Shown: positions 6,533-14,642 of the stretch, piece by piece
Layout: every line of letters starts with the position of its first letter
Position numbering within the stretch: position 1 is the first letter of the stretch
NCBI GenBank assembly: GCA_900547285.1
Contig: URGF01000008.1
Span: 1-26,215 of the forward strand
Reading direction: 5' to 3'
Source of the DNA: an uncultured Collinsella sp.
GTDB lineage: Bacteria > Actinomycetota > Coriobacteriia > Coriobacteriales > Coriobacteriaceae
Length of the DNA: 26,215 nucleotides
Made by a program: the position numbers and the translations under genes
The notes under the pieces: model-generated
The model's database searches: none
The model's input: only the letters and a program-made list of their open reading frames with translations
Told to the model about the DNA's origin: nothing

Positions 6533-8392
6533 ATGAATCCGTACACTTCCTCCGGTTCGGTCGCCACGATGACGGCCAACGTGTCCGGTAACGATAACCT
6601 CAACGACCTGGGCGACGGTCCGCGCCAGCCCGGCGACCCCGAGCGCTATCCCGTGGGTGCGGTGACTCGCCGTCTGATGGGCTACGTTCGTCCGCATCGC
6701 ATTTCGTTTGTTGCGTCGTTTGTGAGTGCCGCCATCTCCGTGATTCTGCAGCTCTACACGCCCATTCTCATCGGCGAGGGCATCGACCTGATCGTTGCCG
6801 TCGGGCAGGTGGACTTCGACGCGCTGCTGCCGCTTGTCACCAAACTCGCGCTCGTCGTGGTGGGAGCCGCGGCCTTCCAGTGGCTGCAGGGCTACTGCGT
6901 CAACCGCCTGTCCTACGAAACGGTGCGCGACATGCGCGTGGAGGCGAGCGACAAGCTCAGCCGCATGCCGCTCAGCTTTATCGACAGCCATGCTCACGGC
7001 GACCTCATGAGCCGCGTGGTCAACGATGTCGACCAGGTGGGTGACGGCCTGCTGCAGGGCTTCACGCAACTCTTTACCGGTGTTATTACCATCGTGGGCA
7101 CGCTCGCGTTTATGCTTTCCATCAACCTGACCATGACGCTCGTGGTGGTGCTCGTCACGCCGCTTTCCATTTTTGCAGCCGGTGCTATTGCCAAGCTCTC
7201 CAACAAAAGCTTTACGGCACAGCAGCGTATTCAAGGGCAGCTCGGTGGTCATATCGAGGAGTACGTAGGCGAGCAAAAGCTTGTCGACGCCTTTGCCTAC
7301 GGTCCCAACGCCCAGCAGCGCTTCGATGCCCTCAATGCCGAGCTTTACACCGCGGGCGAGCGCGCACAGTTTATGGGTTCGCTCTCCAACCCCGGCACGC
7401 GCTTTATCAATAACATCATCTATGCCGTGGTCGCTGTGATCGGCTGCGTGGGCGTGATCACGGGCGTGCCCGCGGCGCTTACGGTGGGCGGCGTGCAGAT
7501 CTTCCTGTCCTATGCCAACCAGTACACCAAGCCGTTCAACGAGGTCACCAACGTCATTACGCAGATCCAGACGGCGTATGCCTCGGCGCGCCGCATGTTT
7601 GCGCTGCTCGATGCCCGCGAGCAGGAGCCCGATGCGGCGGATGCCGTGGAACTTGCTGCCCCGCAGGGCGAGGTCGCCTTTGAGCATGTGGACTTTAGCT
7701 ACGTGTCCGACCGCAAGCTGCTGCAGGATATCTGCATCGAGGCCAAGCCCGGCATGCGCTTTGCCCTTGTTGGCCCCACGGGCTGCGGAAAGACGACGCT
7801 CATCAACCTGCTGCTGCGCTTTTACGATATCGATGCCGGCCACATCACGGTTGATGGCAGGTCTTCGCGTGACTACACGCGCGCAAGCCTGCGCCATGCC
7901 TTTGGCATGGTGTTGCAGGATACGTGGCTGTTCGAGGGCACGGTGGCGGAAAACATCGCCTACGGCTGTCCCGACGCCACGCGCGAGCAGGTTATCGAAG
8001 CTGCCAAGCGCGCGCATGCGCACAAGTTTATCGTGCAGCTGCCAGGCGGCTACGATACGGTCATCGGCGAGGACGGCGGCACGTTTAGCCAGGGTCAAAA
8101 ACAGCTGCTGTGCATTGCGCGCGTTATGCTCACCGATCCGGCGATTCTGCTGCTGGACGAGGCAACGTCGAGCATCGATACGCGTACCGAGCTGCAGGTG
8201 CAGGCGGCATTCGACGAGCTCATGGCCGGCCGTACGAGCTTTGTCGTGGCGCATCGCCTGAGCACGATTCGCAACGCCGACTGCATTCTGGTCATGCGCG
8301 ACGGCCAGATTATCGAGCGCGGCACGCACGACGAGCTGCTAGCGGCAGGCGGCTTCTACGCCGAACTCTACCGCAGCCAGTTTGCCCAGTAA
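6533..8392 (+). CDS. ABC exporter half-transporter, catalytically complete partner
   Basis: This 619-aa protein has a roughly 40-residue hydrophilic N-terminus, then a six-helix exporter domain (about 45-345) and a nucleotide-binding domain. It has Walker A GPTGCGKTT (414-422), Walker B LLLDEATSSID with catalytic Glu543, and H-loop His574 (VVAHRLST). Its signature is FSQGQ (518-522) rather than SGGQ. In a heterodimer this signature would face the degenerate site of the preceding protein. The preceding protein's perfect FSGGQ would complete the active site made by this subunit, the expected division of labour. A strong AAAGGAGGG lies inside the end of the upstream gene and the start codon touches its stop. 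No clear terminator follows. Confidence 0.94.
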   Translation: MNPYTSSGSVATMTANVSGNDNLNDLGDGPRQPGDPERYPVGAVTRRLMGYVRPHRISFVASFVSAAISVILQLYTPILIGEGIDLIVAVGQVDFDALLPLVTKLALVVVGAAAFQWLQGYCVNRLSYETVRDMRVEASDKLSRMPLSFIDSHAHGDLMSRVVNDVDQVGDGLLQGFTQLFTGVITIVGTLAFMLSINLTMTLVVVLVTPLSIFAAGAIAKLSNKSFTAQQRIQGQLGGHIEEYVGEQKLVDAFAYGPNAQQRFDALNAELYTAGERAQFMGSLSNPGTRFINNIIYAVVAVIGCVGVITGVPAALTVGGVQIFLSYANQYTKPFNEVTNVITQIQTAYASARRMFALLDAREQEPDAADAVELAAPQGEVAFEHVDFSYVSDRKLLQDICIEAKPGMRFALVGPTGCGKTTLINLLLRFYDIDAGHITVDGRSSRDYTRASLRHAFGMVLQDTWLFEGTVAENIAYGCPDATREQVIEAAKRAHAHKFIVQLPGGYDTVIGEDGGTFSQGQKQLLCIARVMLTDPAILLLDEATSSIDTRTELQVQAAFDELMAGRTSFVVAHRLSTIRNADCILVMRDGQIIERGTHDELLAAGGFYAELYRSQFAQ

Positions 8393-8420
8393 GCAAGCCC
8401 GTGGGGCAAATTAATCAATC

Positions 8421-8460
8421 GACAGACGGTGGTTTACATCTGTCACGTTAGTACTAAGAT
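8421..8460 (+). promoter_or_regulatory. Promoter with operator-like dyad before the flavodoxin gene
   Basis: TTTACA at 8433-8438 and TAAGAT at 8455-8460 are separated by 16 bp, a good -35/-10 pair. The -35 box sits inside a dyad, GACAGA at 8421-8426 and TCTGTC at 8439-8444. A repressor bound there would block the promoter. The operator role is inferred from position only. Confidence 0.5.
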
Positions 8461-8513
8461 AGTCATCTAATAAATTGCATTAGTGGCTTTAGTTTTGGGG
8501 GATACGAGGCAAC

Positions 8514-9071
8514 GTGACTATGACGTGCTCTTTGGTGGTTAACAGCAAGAGCGGTAATACCAGGATGGTTTCGGGTGCGATCAAGCGCACTCTGCAGGCT
8601 GCGGGTGTTGAGTTTGTCCATGCCGCGGCGTTGAGCGACGATGCGGATGCAGATCAGGTTGCGCTCGAGGCGCAGGGCGCCTGCGCGGCCGACACGGTGC
8701 TCGTCGGTTTTTGGTGCGACAAGGGCGCGTGCACGCCTTCGGTCGCGGCGTTGCTCTCCGCTTTGCACGGCAAGCGCGTCTTCCTGTTTGGCACCTGCGG
8801 CTTTGGGGCCGATCAGAGCTATTACCAGCAGATTATCGACCGCGTGACCTCCAATTTGGCTGGAGATGCCGAGCTTGCGGGCTGGGCGATGTGTCAGGGC
8901 AAGATGGGCCCTGCGGTCAAGCAGCGCTACGAGGCCATGCTCGAGCAAGATCCCGACAACGCCCGATTTAAGATGCTGCTCGACAACTGGGTTGCCGCAA
9001 AGGACCATCCTACCAAGGAGGACCTGGACAACATGGCCGCAGCCGCCAAGAAGGCCGTGCTGGGGGAGTAG
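8514..9071 (+). CDS. Flavodoxin-family protein, BilS-like
   Basis: This 185-aa single-domain protein has a flavodoxin-type phosphate loop SKSGNTR (about 11-17). It then has LVGFWCDKGAC, a run KRVFLFGTCGFG, and the C-terminal stretch CQGKMGPAVKQRYEAML with KMLLDNW and HPTKEDL. These match my memory of the flavodoxin group called BilS, found next to the bilirubin reductase BilR in some gut bacteria. No bilR is present here, so a bilirubin role is not supported by context. It should bind FMN and carry electrons in the cytoplasm. Either GTG 8514 or ATG 8520 could be the start; GAGG at 8506-8509 is 4 or 10 bases away. It has its own promoter and is followed by a palindromic element. Confidence 0.8.
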   Translation: MTMTCSLVVNSKSGNTRMVSGAIKRTLQAAGVEFVHAAALSDDADADQVALEAQGACAADTVLVGFWCDKGACTPSVAALLSALHGKRVFLFGTCGFGADQSYYQQIIDRVTSNLAGDAELAGWAMCQGKMGPAVKQRYEAMLEQDPDNARFKMLLDNWVAAKDHPTKEDLDNMAAAAKKAVLGE

Positions 9072-9113
9072 CTCCCATCGCTGACGGCGGTCGGTCCATC
9101 TTTCTAAATGAAA

Positions 9114-9242
9114 CGTCCTCCCGGGCGTCGGGGCACGAAGTTCCCTGCTCTACAGTCCTGCGCAAGACGAAGGCCACATTAAGTGGCCTTCTTTGCGTGC
9201 GGAACTCGCGATGAACTTCGTGCCCCGCCGTCCGGGAGGACG
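9114..9242 (+). repeat. 129-bp structured palindromic element, copy 1
   Basis: The outer arms 9114-9143 and 9213-9242 are reverse complements at 28 of 30 positions. The centre holds the hairpin GAAGGCCAC-ATTAA-GTGGCCTTC followed by TTTGCG (9169-9196). Its core (9144-9212) matches the core of copy 2 (14493-14621) in reverse complement over 70 bases with two substitutions and a small indel. Those two changes are a compensating A-T to G-C swap in the central stem. It lies 43 bp after the flavodoxin gene stop and reads in that gene's direction, so it may serve as its terminator or 3' element. Confidence 0.75.
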
Positions 9243-9301
9243 CCTCTTTATTGATGGGAGGCCTGATAGGTCGATGGTTCCGTGCCCGGATGCGTCCAAA
9301 G

Positions 9302-9749
9302 TGGGACGGGCTTTCCGGATGGGCAGGCTTTCGAAAAATGCGTCCCGGAATTTGCCTTTGGAATGGGACGTAGTTTCCCGTTGAGGTGCTTTGCGGAAAG
9401 TGCATCCCACTCTGGGCGGTCGAAGTGGGACACACTTTCCCAAAGGCGCTCCAACGGGAAATTGCGTCCCATTATTCGGTCAAGAAACGGGATGCATTTT
9501 CCCAATGAGAGCAAAACCGGAAAATGCATCCCACAATCAGCCCTCAAAGTGGGACGCCGTTTCCCAATGAGGCTCAAGCGGAAAATGCGTCCCGGAATTT
9601 GCGCTCAAAGTGGGATGCGGTTTCCGGTTGAGGGTCTAAGGGGAAAATGCGTCCCAGAATCGACGCTTGAAATGGGATGCAGTTTCCCGATGAGGCACTC
9701 GACGGAAAATACATCCCAGAAATGGCCTTTGAGCTGGGATAAGATTTCC
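9302..9749. repeat. Array 1: 15 alternating motifs with 62-bp period
   Basis: Motif A (consensus TGGGAYGCANTTTCC) occurs at 9302, 9364, 9426, 9489, 9550, 9611, 9673 and 9735. Its reverse form B (GGAAAATGCRTCCC) occurs between them at 9333, 9395, 9456, 9519, 9580, 9641 and 9704. Same-orientation copies are 61-62 bp apart; neighbours are about 31 bp apart, close to three helical turns. Each A-B pair can form a hairpin with a stem of up to 15 bp. Connecting sequence is also loosely conserved (CTCAAAG before A, TGAGG after it). It is the only content found between the 129-bp element and the surface-protein promoter region. Confidence 0.85.
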
Positions 9750-9771
9750 GCGGCATCTCGGATTCTCAAAA

Positions 9772-9841
9772 ATGAGACACGCCGTTGGCGAAGATGAGAC
9801 ACGTGATATCGGGCATCGGATGTATCATTTGCAAAAATGAG
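9772..9841 (+). promoter_or_regulatory. Phased ATGAG repeats before the surface-protein gene
   Basis: ATGAGACAC occurs at 9772-9780 and 9794-9802, 22 bp apart, and a third related ATGAGTCCA begins at 9837, 43 bp further. Spacings near two and four helical turns would place them on one face of the DNA. They lie between array 1 and the start codon, where the promoter must be, although no convincing -35/-10 pair was seen. Use as regulator sites is inferred. Confidence 0.3.
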
Positions 9842-9872
9842 TCCACTCCACTCGAATAAAGCGAGGTCCCTC

Positions 9873-12800
9873 ATGTACGTTCCACACCCCCGTATCCGTA
9901 GGCTGTCGAAAATCCCGCTTGTTGGGACGGCGGCGCTTGCTGCGTTGATCGCCACGAGCGTCGCCTGCTTCACGGCCACGCCCCAGGTTGCCCAGGCGGC
10001 AGACGCGCCCGCAATCACCGATATGACCGAGCAGGATTATCAAGCCCTGGGTCTGGGCACGAGCGAGGACATTCCGGCCGATACCGTTGGCCCCTATTCC
10101 ACTGATACCCCCACGACGTTTGCCACGCGCAGCGAGGTCTATATGGCAGCTAACGGTAGCCATGGCAATCGCTACACTCTGCGCGACAAGCTCGAGAACG
10201 TCGAGCGCGGTGACATTGGCGGCAGCAGCAAACTCACCGATGGCTATGGAAGTGTGTGGGGCGCCGCAAAGTTCTGGCAAAACGTCAACAACTTCGATAC
10301 GAACAGCGATCTCTACAAGCATAGCGACTACGGTGGCGGCACCTGGTCGTACCTAAGCAACAATGAGTCCTCAACAGTACTCGCCAACGACAACAACGGT
10401 TTCTCGGGCATTCACGCCACGAGTGTTGAGTTCTGCAGCGACGCCAGCACGGGCAAAAAGAGCCGCGTTGCCGAGCTCCGTGCCTACGGCGACAGTTCCT
10501 CCACGACGATTGACGGCAAGTCATACGCCGGAAAGGTTGAGCTGGTCCTCTACTCGTTTAGCAACGGGCGTACGCGCACTCTCGACACACACCTGCCGGT
10601 GACGGTCAACACTAATATGATGTACGAAGGCCGTTTTAAGTACCTGGATGCCGGTTACCTGCAAGAGCACGACGCCGTCTTTGATGTCGAGGCGGGCGAT
10701 GTCGATGGCGACGGCGTCGACGAGCTTTTTGTCTACGCGGGCTGCTATGTCGACGAGAACGGCGTGCGCAAGGCTGTAGTCGACATGTATGACTTGGAGG
10801 GCGGCAACTGGAAGCAAAGCGTCGTCAAGATCGATGCCGGTAACGCCGCGGACTACACCACGCACAACAAGGGCGGGAACGACTCCTGGACGCAGCTTCA
10901 GTCAGCTCCTGTCGTTTCGCTAGCGGCCGGCGACCTCGATCGCGATTTTTGCGATGACCTCGCCATCGTGGTCTCGGCACCCTACGGCAAGAAGAATATT
11001 GATAAGTCGACGCATTGCGAGCTGTTTTCGTGGGATGCATCCAAGGGTGCGCTCGTCCATGTCGATGCTCTGGGCGACGCGGGCGCAATCTCCCTCTCCG
11101 CGAACGGCAAGACCATGGTCGCTGCGAATGCGACGTTCGGCACGTTTGCCGCCTACGATGAAGAAGGAAAGAAGACGGGTGAAACCGTCACGGGCCTTAT
11201 TCTTGCGGGCTATGACTGGCAACGCAGCGCTTTTGATTACGGCGCTTCTGACGGCAGCAAGGGGCTGTACGGCGCGCTGTACCGCTACGCGTATTTTGAC
11301 TCGGAGTCTGGCGAGTTCAAGCTTTCCGATTGTAAGGAATACAGAGACGGGCTCCTCGCCTCCTATGGGCTGATGCATGTGCCCAACAGCGCATGGAAGG
11401 ATAGCGCTCAGGATAAGCGCTATCCGTGCACCTTGGCGCCTATTGCCCTTGCCACTGCCAACCTTGACGGCCTGTCCGAGCAGCTGGCGGTTGACGAGGT
11501 GCTCGTGGGCGGCGATGTGTTCCGCGACTTTGCCTGCAACACGGCACAGAGCGGGGCTCAGGGCTTGGGGTCCATGGTCGGAACCATGAGCATGAGCGGT
11601 CAGCAATACAACAGCAGCAACAAGCATGACCACAAGGGTATAGAACAGGTGTGGATCAGCGACGTCAAGGCGGGCAGCGTCTCGGGTTCGGACCGCTATA
11701 ACGAGAGCTTTATCGCCGTGGTGGGCAAGCATCGCGACGAGGACCTGCGCAAGAACGATGACTACTATTGGATGACCGCCTCGCATTTTACGCTCGACGA
11801 GAACGGAAAGGTGCGCCGCGGCGAGGAGCAGGTGATTAGCGAGAGCAACCGTCGCGGCACTACCTACGGCACATTTATCTCGCTCGCGCTGCCCGATGTC
11901 GACAACGACAGCGTCAAGATCACGTACAAGGACCGCTACAAGGTCTATACCAACCCGCGCGTGCTTGCCGTGCTGCAGGATGCGCCCTATGTTGAGGATC
12001 TGGAGCAGGCATACGGCTATCTGGTGTTGGGCGGCACGTCATACGGAGAGGAAAAGGGCACGGGGACATCCCAGGGCTATACCATTGGCGCCGAGTTGGG
12101 CGTTGCCGTCGAGGTGCAGACCGGTCCGCCCCTGGTCGCGATGAATGCTTCAGTCGATTTTGCCGCCGAGGGATGCTATGACTACCGGAGCGAGCGCACG
12201 GTCAGCGCAAGCGTAAGCTATGAGTCGCATGCCGGCGAGGGTGACAAGGCCGTGCTCTACACGATTCCGATGGTCTATTACGAGTATGAGATCGAAAATG
12301 AGGAAACTGGTGGCAAGGGCGTGATGGCGGCGCCCGTGTCGCTCGGCGCGCAGACCTCGGTCGTTAATGTCGAGGCCTATGACCGCATTGCCAAACAGCA
12401 CAATATGACGCCGCTCAGCTACTTTTTGACCAACCGGTCGGGAGAACCCGGAACCTATCAAGCGACGCTCAACGGCGAGACTCCCGTTGGGGATTCCTTT
12501 GGCCTGGGCAAGCCTGGCGTAACGCGCGCCTACACGCACGATGGGTTTAACGGCGCCGCCGCGCAGTCGGGGGCGAGCATTGAGCAGACCATCGAAGTCG
12601 AGGAGGGCAAGGAGCAGGAGCTCGAGCTCGGCTTGACGCTGAACGGCAGCGTTGTCATGGGCGCGAAGCTCGCAAAGCACGAGTTGTTTGGCGGCCTGTG
12701 CTTTGGTGCCAACGCCGGCTTTACTACGGGTAACTCCTCGAGTGAATCGACCGAATACGGCGGCACCGTCGACAACCTGCCCGAGGCCGCGCAGGGCAAG

Positions 12801-13961
12801 TACGGTTTTGTGTGGCGTCTGGGCGTCAACGCGGTGGATGTCGACAAGTTCGAGGCAGACTCGGGCGACAAGCTCGGCACCAAGGACACCGACCAGTTCT
12901 GGATCGTGGGCTATGACGTTAAGGACGTCGAGATGCCCGACGCGCCGGCCGTGACGGGCTTTACGGCAAACGCCGTCGATTCGACCAGCGTTACGTTTAG
13001 CTGGGACGATGTACTCGCAAACAAGAGTGGCTTTAGCTACGGCGTGGGCATGCTGCAGAGCAATGCGGCGGATGCGGTCGTCAATAGCTGGAAGATTGCC
13101 GACAACACGCAGACCTCGCTCAAGTGGGATGGGCTGCAGCCCAATACGGAGTATCGATTCGCCATCGCCGCCGTTAAGAATGGATTCACGACCGAAACAG
13201 GTATTCGCTCGGCAATCATCACGGCCAAGACCATGCCCGATGGCATGACGATGACCGTGAGCGGACCTGCGGCGGATGCTGCGGAGGGGTCGGATCTTGG
13301 ATACGACTCTTCGGTTGAGCGCGCGGCGGGAAGCCACCTGACGCTCTCGGCGATTGGCCATGTGAAGCAACTCGGTGCCGACGATAGCGAAACAGGGCTG
13401 GCACCGACCTATATGTGGTACCGCAAGGGCCGCGGCGAGACAGAGTTTAAGCTCGTGGGTGCCGATGGCAACCTCGCGGCTGGAACGGCCTCAAAGCTCG
13501 AGATTGACCTGACCGCAGACGATGACGGTGCGCAGTATTACTGCCACGTGGGATACAACGACGTGGGCCTCGACACCGGCACGACGCTCGTGAATATCGA
13601 GGCCGAGGAGACGGCGCCCACAACGGTGAACGCCACCCCAATCCGCACGCGCCGCCTGTTCTCACAGGCAAGTGCGGGCGCCAAGAAGTTCCTGGACCAT
13701 ACGCTGGTAAACACCGCCGGCCCAACCGATTCCGAAGGCTCAAAGGACCCCGAGACTCCTGAGACCCCGACGAACCCGGACAAGCCCAAGTCCGACAACG
13801 GAGCTAAGACCGACACCAAGGTCAAGGCTACGACCACAGCGAAGAACCTCGCAAACACCGGCGACCAAACATTCGCCCTAGTCGCCACCGCAGCAGCAGC
13901 GGGAGCAACGCTCGTAGTGATAGCCCTCATCATGCTGATCAAGCGCCGCAAGACCCACTAG
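9873..13961 (+). CDS. Large secreted, sortase-anchored surface protein with FG-GAP, FnIII and Ig-like regions
   Basis: This 1362-aa protein begins with a charged, hydrophobic signal peptide ending near AQAA (about residue 43). Two calcium-type FG-GAP/VCBS-like motifs follow: AGDVDGDGVDELFVYAG (about 275-290) and AAGDLDRDFCDDLAIVV (about 351-367). A long region (about 600-1010) of alternating Ser/Thr/Val strands resembles no family I can name. A fibronectin type III domain is at about 1022-1118 and an Ig-like domain at about 1130-1243 (YMWYRKGRG, DDGAQYYCHVGY). The end has a Pro/Thr/Lys spacer, LANTG (1326-1330, an LPxTG variant), a membrane helix and an RRK tail, so sortase should link it to the wall. 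ATG 9873 is preferred over ATG 9837 because GAGG precedes it. Two repeat arrays bracket the gene. The ligand or function is unknown; adhesion is plausible. Confidence 0.9.
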   Translation: MYVPHPRIRRLSKIPLVGTAALAALIATSVACFTATPQVAQAADAPAITDMTEQDYQALGLGTSEDIPADTVGPYSTDTPTTFATRSEVYMAANGSHGNRYTLRDKLENVERGDIGGSSKLTDGYGSVWGAAKFWQNVNNFDTNSDLYKHSDYGGGTWSYLSNNESSTVLANDNNGFSGIHATSVEFCSDASTGKKSRVAELRAYGDSSSTTIDGKSYAGKVELVLYSFSNGRTRTLDTHLPVTVNTNMMYEGRFKYLDAGYLQEHDAVFDVEAGDVDGDGVDELFVYAGCYVDENGVRKAVVDMYDLEGGNWKQSVVKIDAGNAADYTTHNKGGNDSWTQLQSAPVVSLAAGDLDRDFCDDLAIVVSAPYGKKNIDKSTHCELFSWDASKGALVHVDALGDAGAISLSANGKTMVAANATFGTFAAYDEEGKKTGETVTGLILAGYDWQRSAFDYGASDGSKGLYGALYRYAYFDSESGEFKLSDCKEYRDGLLASYGLMHVPNSAWKDSAQDKRYPCTLAPIALATANLDGLSEQLAVDEVLVGGDVFRDFACNTAQSGAQGLGSMVGTMSMSGQQYNSSNKHDHKGIEQVWISDVKAGSVSGSDRYNESFIAVVGKHRDEDLRKNDDYYWMTASHFTLDENGKVRRGEEQVISESNRRGTTYGTFISLALPDVDNDSVKITYKDRYKVYTNPRVLAVLQDAPYVEDLEQAYGYLVLGGTSYGEEKGTGTSQGYTIGAELGVAVEVQTGPPLVAMNASVDFAAEGCYDYRSERTVSASVSYESHAGEGDKAVLYTIPMVYYEYEIENEETGGKGVMAAPVSLGAQTSVVNVEAYDRIAKQHNMTPLSYFLTNRSGEPGTYQATLNGETPVGDSFGLGKPGVTRAYTHDGFNGAAAQSGASIEQTIEVEEGKEQELELGLTLNGSVVMGAKLAKHELFGGLCFGANAGFTTGNSSSESTEYGGTVDNLPEAAQGKYGFVWRLGVNAVDVDKFEADSGDKLGTKDTDQFWIVGYDVKDVEMPDAPAVTGFTANAVDSTSVTFSWDDVLANKSGFSYGVGMLQSNAADAVVNSWKIADNTQTSLKWDGLQPNTEYRFAIAAVKNGFTTETGIRSAIITAKTMPDGMTMTVSGPAADAAEGSDLGYDSSVERAAGSHLTLSAIGHVKQLGADDSETGLAPTYMWYRKGRGETEFKLVGADGNLAAGTASKLEIDLTADDDGAQYYCHVGYNDVGLDTGTTLVNIEAEETAPTTVNATPIRTRRLFSQASAGAKKFLDHTLVNTAGPTDSEGSKDPETPETPTNPDKPKSDNGAKTDTKVKATTTAKNLANTGDQTFALVATAAAAGATLVVIALIMLIKRRKTH

Positions 13962-13988
13962 TAGCCAGTCGAACATATCGACAACCCA

Positions 13989-14028
13989 AAAACCCGGGTA
14001 GCCAAAAAAAACAGGCCACCCGGGTTTT
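13989..14028 (+). terminator. Terminator of the surface-protein gene
   Basis: The arms 13989-14003 and 14014-14028 pair with a single mismatch (AAAACCCGGGT with ACCCGGGTTTT plus GCC/GGC) around an A-rich 10-base loop. The T run at the end of the right arm completes an intrinsic terminator 27 bp after the stop codon. Confidence 0.85.
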
Positions 14029-14052
14029 CTGTTGAGTGGAGACTCCGCAAGC

Positions 14053-14405
14053 GGAAACTGCGTCCCATAATTAGCGCCCGGAACGGGACACATTTTTCGT
14101 CAAGCCCTCATCCGGAAAATCCATCCCAGTTTGAGCGCCCAGACCGGGACGCACTTTCCCAAAGGGTCCTCAACGGGAAACTGCGTCCCATAATTAGGCC
14201 GAGAAATGGGATGAACTTTCCCAATGAGAGCCAACCGGAAACCACGTCCCAGAATCAGCCCCCAAAGTGGGACGCACTTTCCCAACGAGCCTCAACCGGA
14301 AAATACATCCCGGAATCCAGCTGAATAGTGGGACACACTTTCCCAATCGGGTCCCAAGCGGAAACTGCATCCCATTCCAGACAAGAATTCCGGGACACAC
14401 TTTCC
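14053..14405. repeat. Array 2: 12 alternating motifs with 61-62-bp period
   Basis: The motif family is the same as in array 1. Form B starts at 14053, 14113, 14175, 14237, 14298 and 14360. Form A starts at 14085, 14146, 14207, 14268, 14329 and 14391. The steps are 60-62 bp within each orientation, and orientation alternates without exception. The array starts 25 bp after the surface-protein terminator. Copies vary by a few bases each (for example GGGACACACTTTCC, GGGATGAACTTTCC), so they are not a recent duplication. Confidence 0.85.
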
Positions 14406-14414
14406 GCAAACAAA

Positions 14415-14437
14415 GAAGGCCACATAACGTGGCCTTC
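14415..14437 (-). terminator. GGCCAC hairpin with T-rich tail
   Basis: The 9-bp stem GAAGGCCAC/GTGGCCTTC has a 5-base loop. On the minus strand it is followed by TTTGTTTG, so it could stop minus-strand transcription coming from the LTA synthase gene. It is the same hairpin type as the centre of the two 129-bp elements, without their arms. Confidence 0.5.
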
Positions 14438-14492
14438 AACTTATATATGTTCGGCGATACACCCAAGACAAGCCACGCCCCAACATCAGGGA

Positions 14493-14621
14493 GTCTGTCC
14501 AGGCGGAGGCATATAAGGTTCATCGCGAGTTCCGCACGCAAAGGAGGCCACTTAATGTGGCCTCCGTCTTGCGCAGGACTGTCCGAGCAGGGAACCTTAC
14601 GTTCCGCGCCGCCGGGCAGAC
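14493..14621 (-). repeat. 129-bp structured palindromic element, copy 2
   Basis: This copy has the same length as copy 1 but the opposite orientation. Its core 14522-14591 is nearly identical to copy 1, but the arms are different in sequence and still pair: TAAGGTTC (14514-14521) with GAACCTTA (14592-14599), and GTCTGTCC (14493-14500) with GGGCAGAC (14614-14621, one G-T pair). The central hairpin is GGAGGCCAC/GTGGCCTCC. It lies 21 bp past the LTA synthase stop and reads in that gene's direction, as copy 1 does for the flavodoxin gene. Confidence 0.75.
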
Positions 14622-14642
14622 GAACCAGTTATGAGCGACCCG

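Noticed and set aside
6473..8329. 618-aa minus-strand frame opposite the second ABC exporter gene
   Set aside because: The exporter motifs are all on the + strand; the antisense frame is a codon-bias shadow.
9248..9797. Open frames through array 1 and array 2 (for example 9282-9797 on + and 14194-14541 on -) as repeat proteins
   Set aside because: They have no ribosome sites, the 62-bp period is not a multiple of three so no peptide repeat is kept, and conservation follows the palindromic DNA motif instead.
9302..14405. The repeat arrays as CRISPR arrays
   Set aside because: Repeats alternate in orientation, vary in sequence and have no unique spacers of constant length; no cas gene is in the window.
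9114..14621. Classical transposon with terminal inverted repeats
   Set aside because: There is no transposase or integrase inside, and no target-site duplication was seen next to the 129-bp elements; each element also fits a 3' element of its neighbouring gene.
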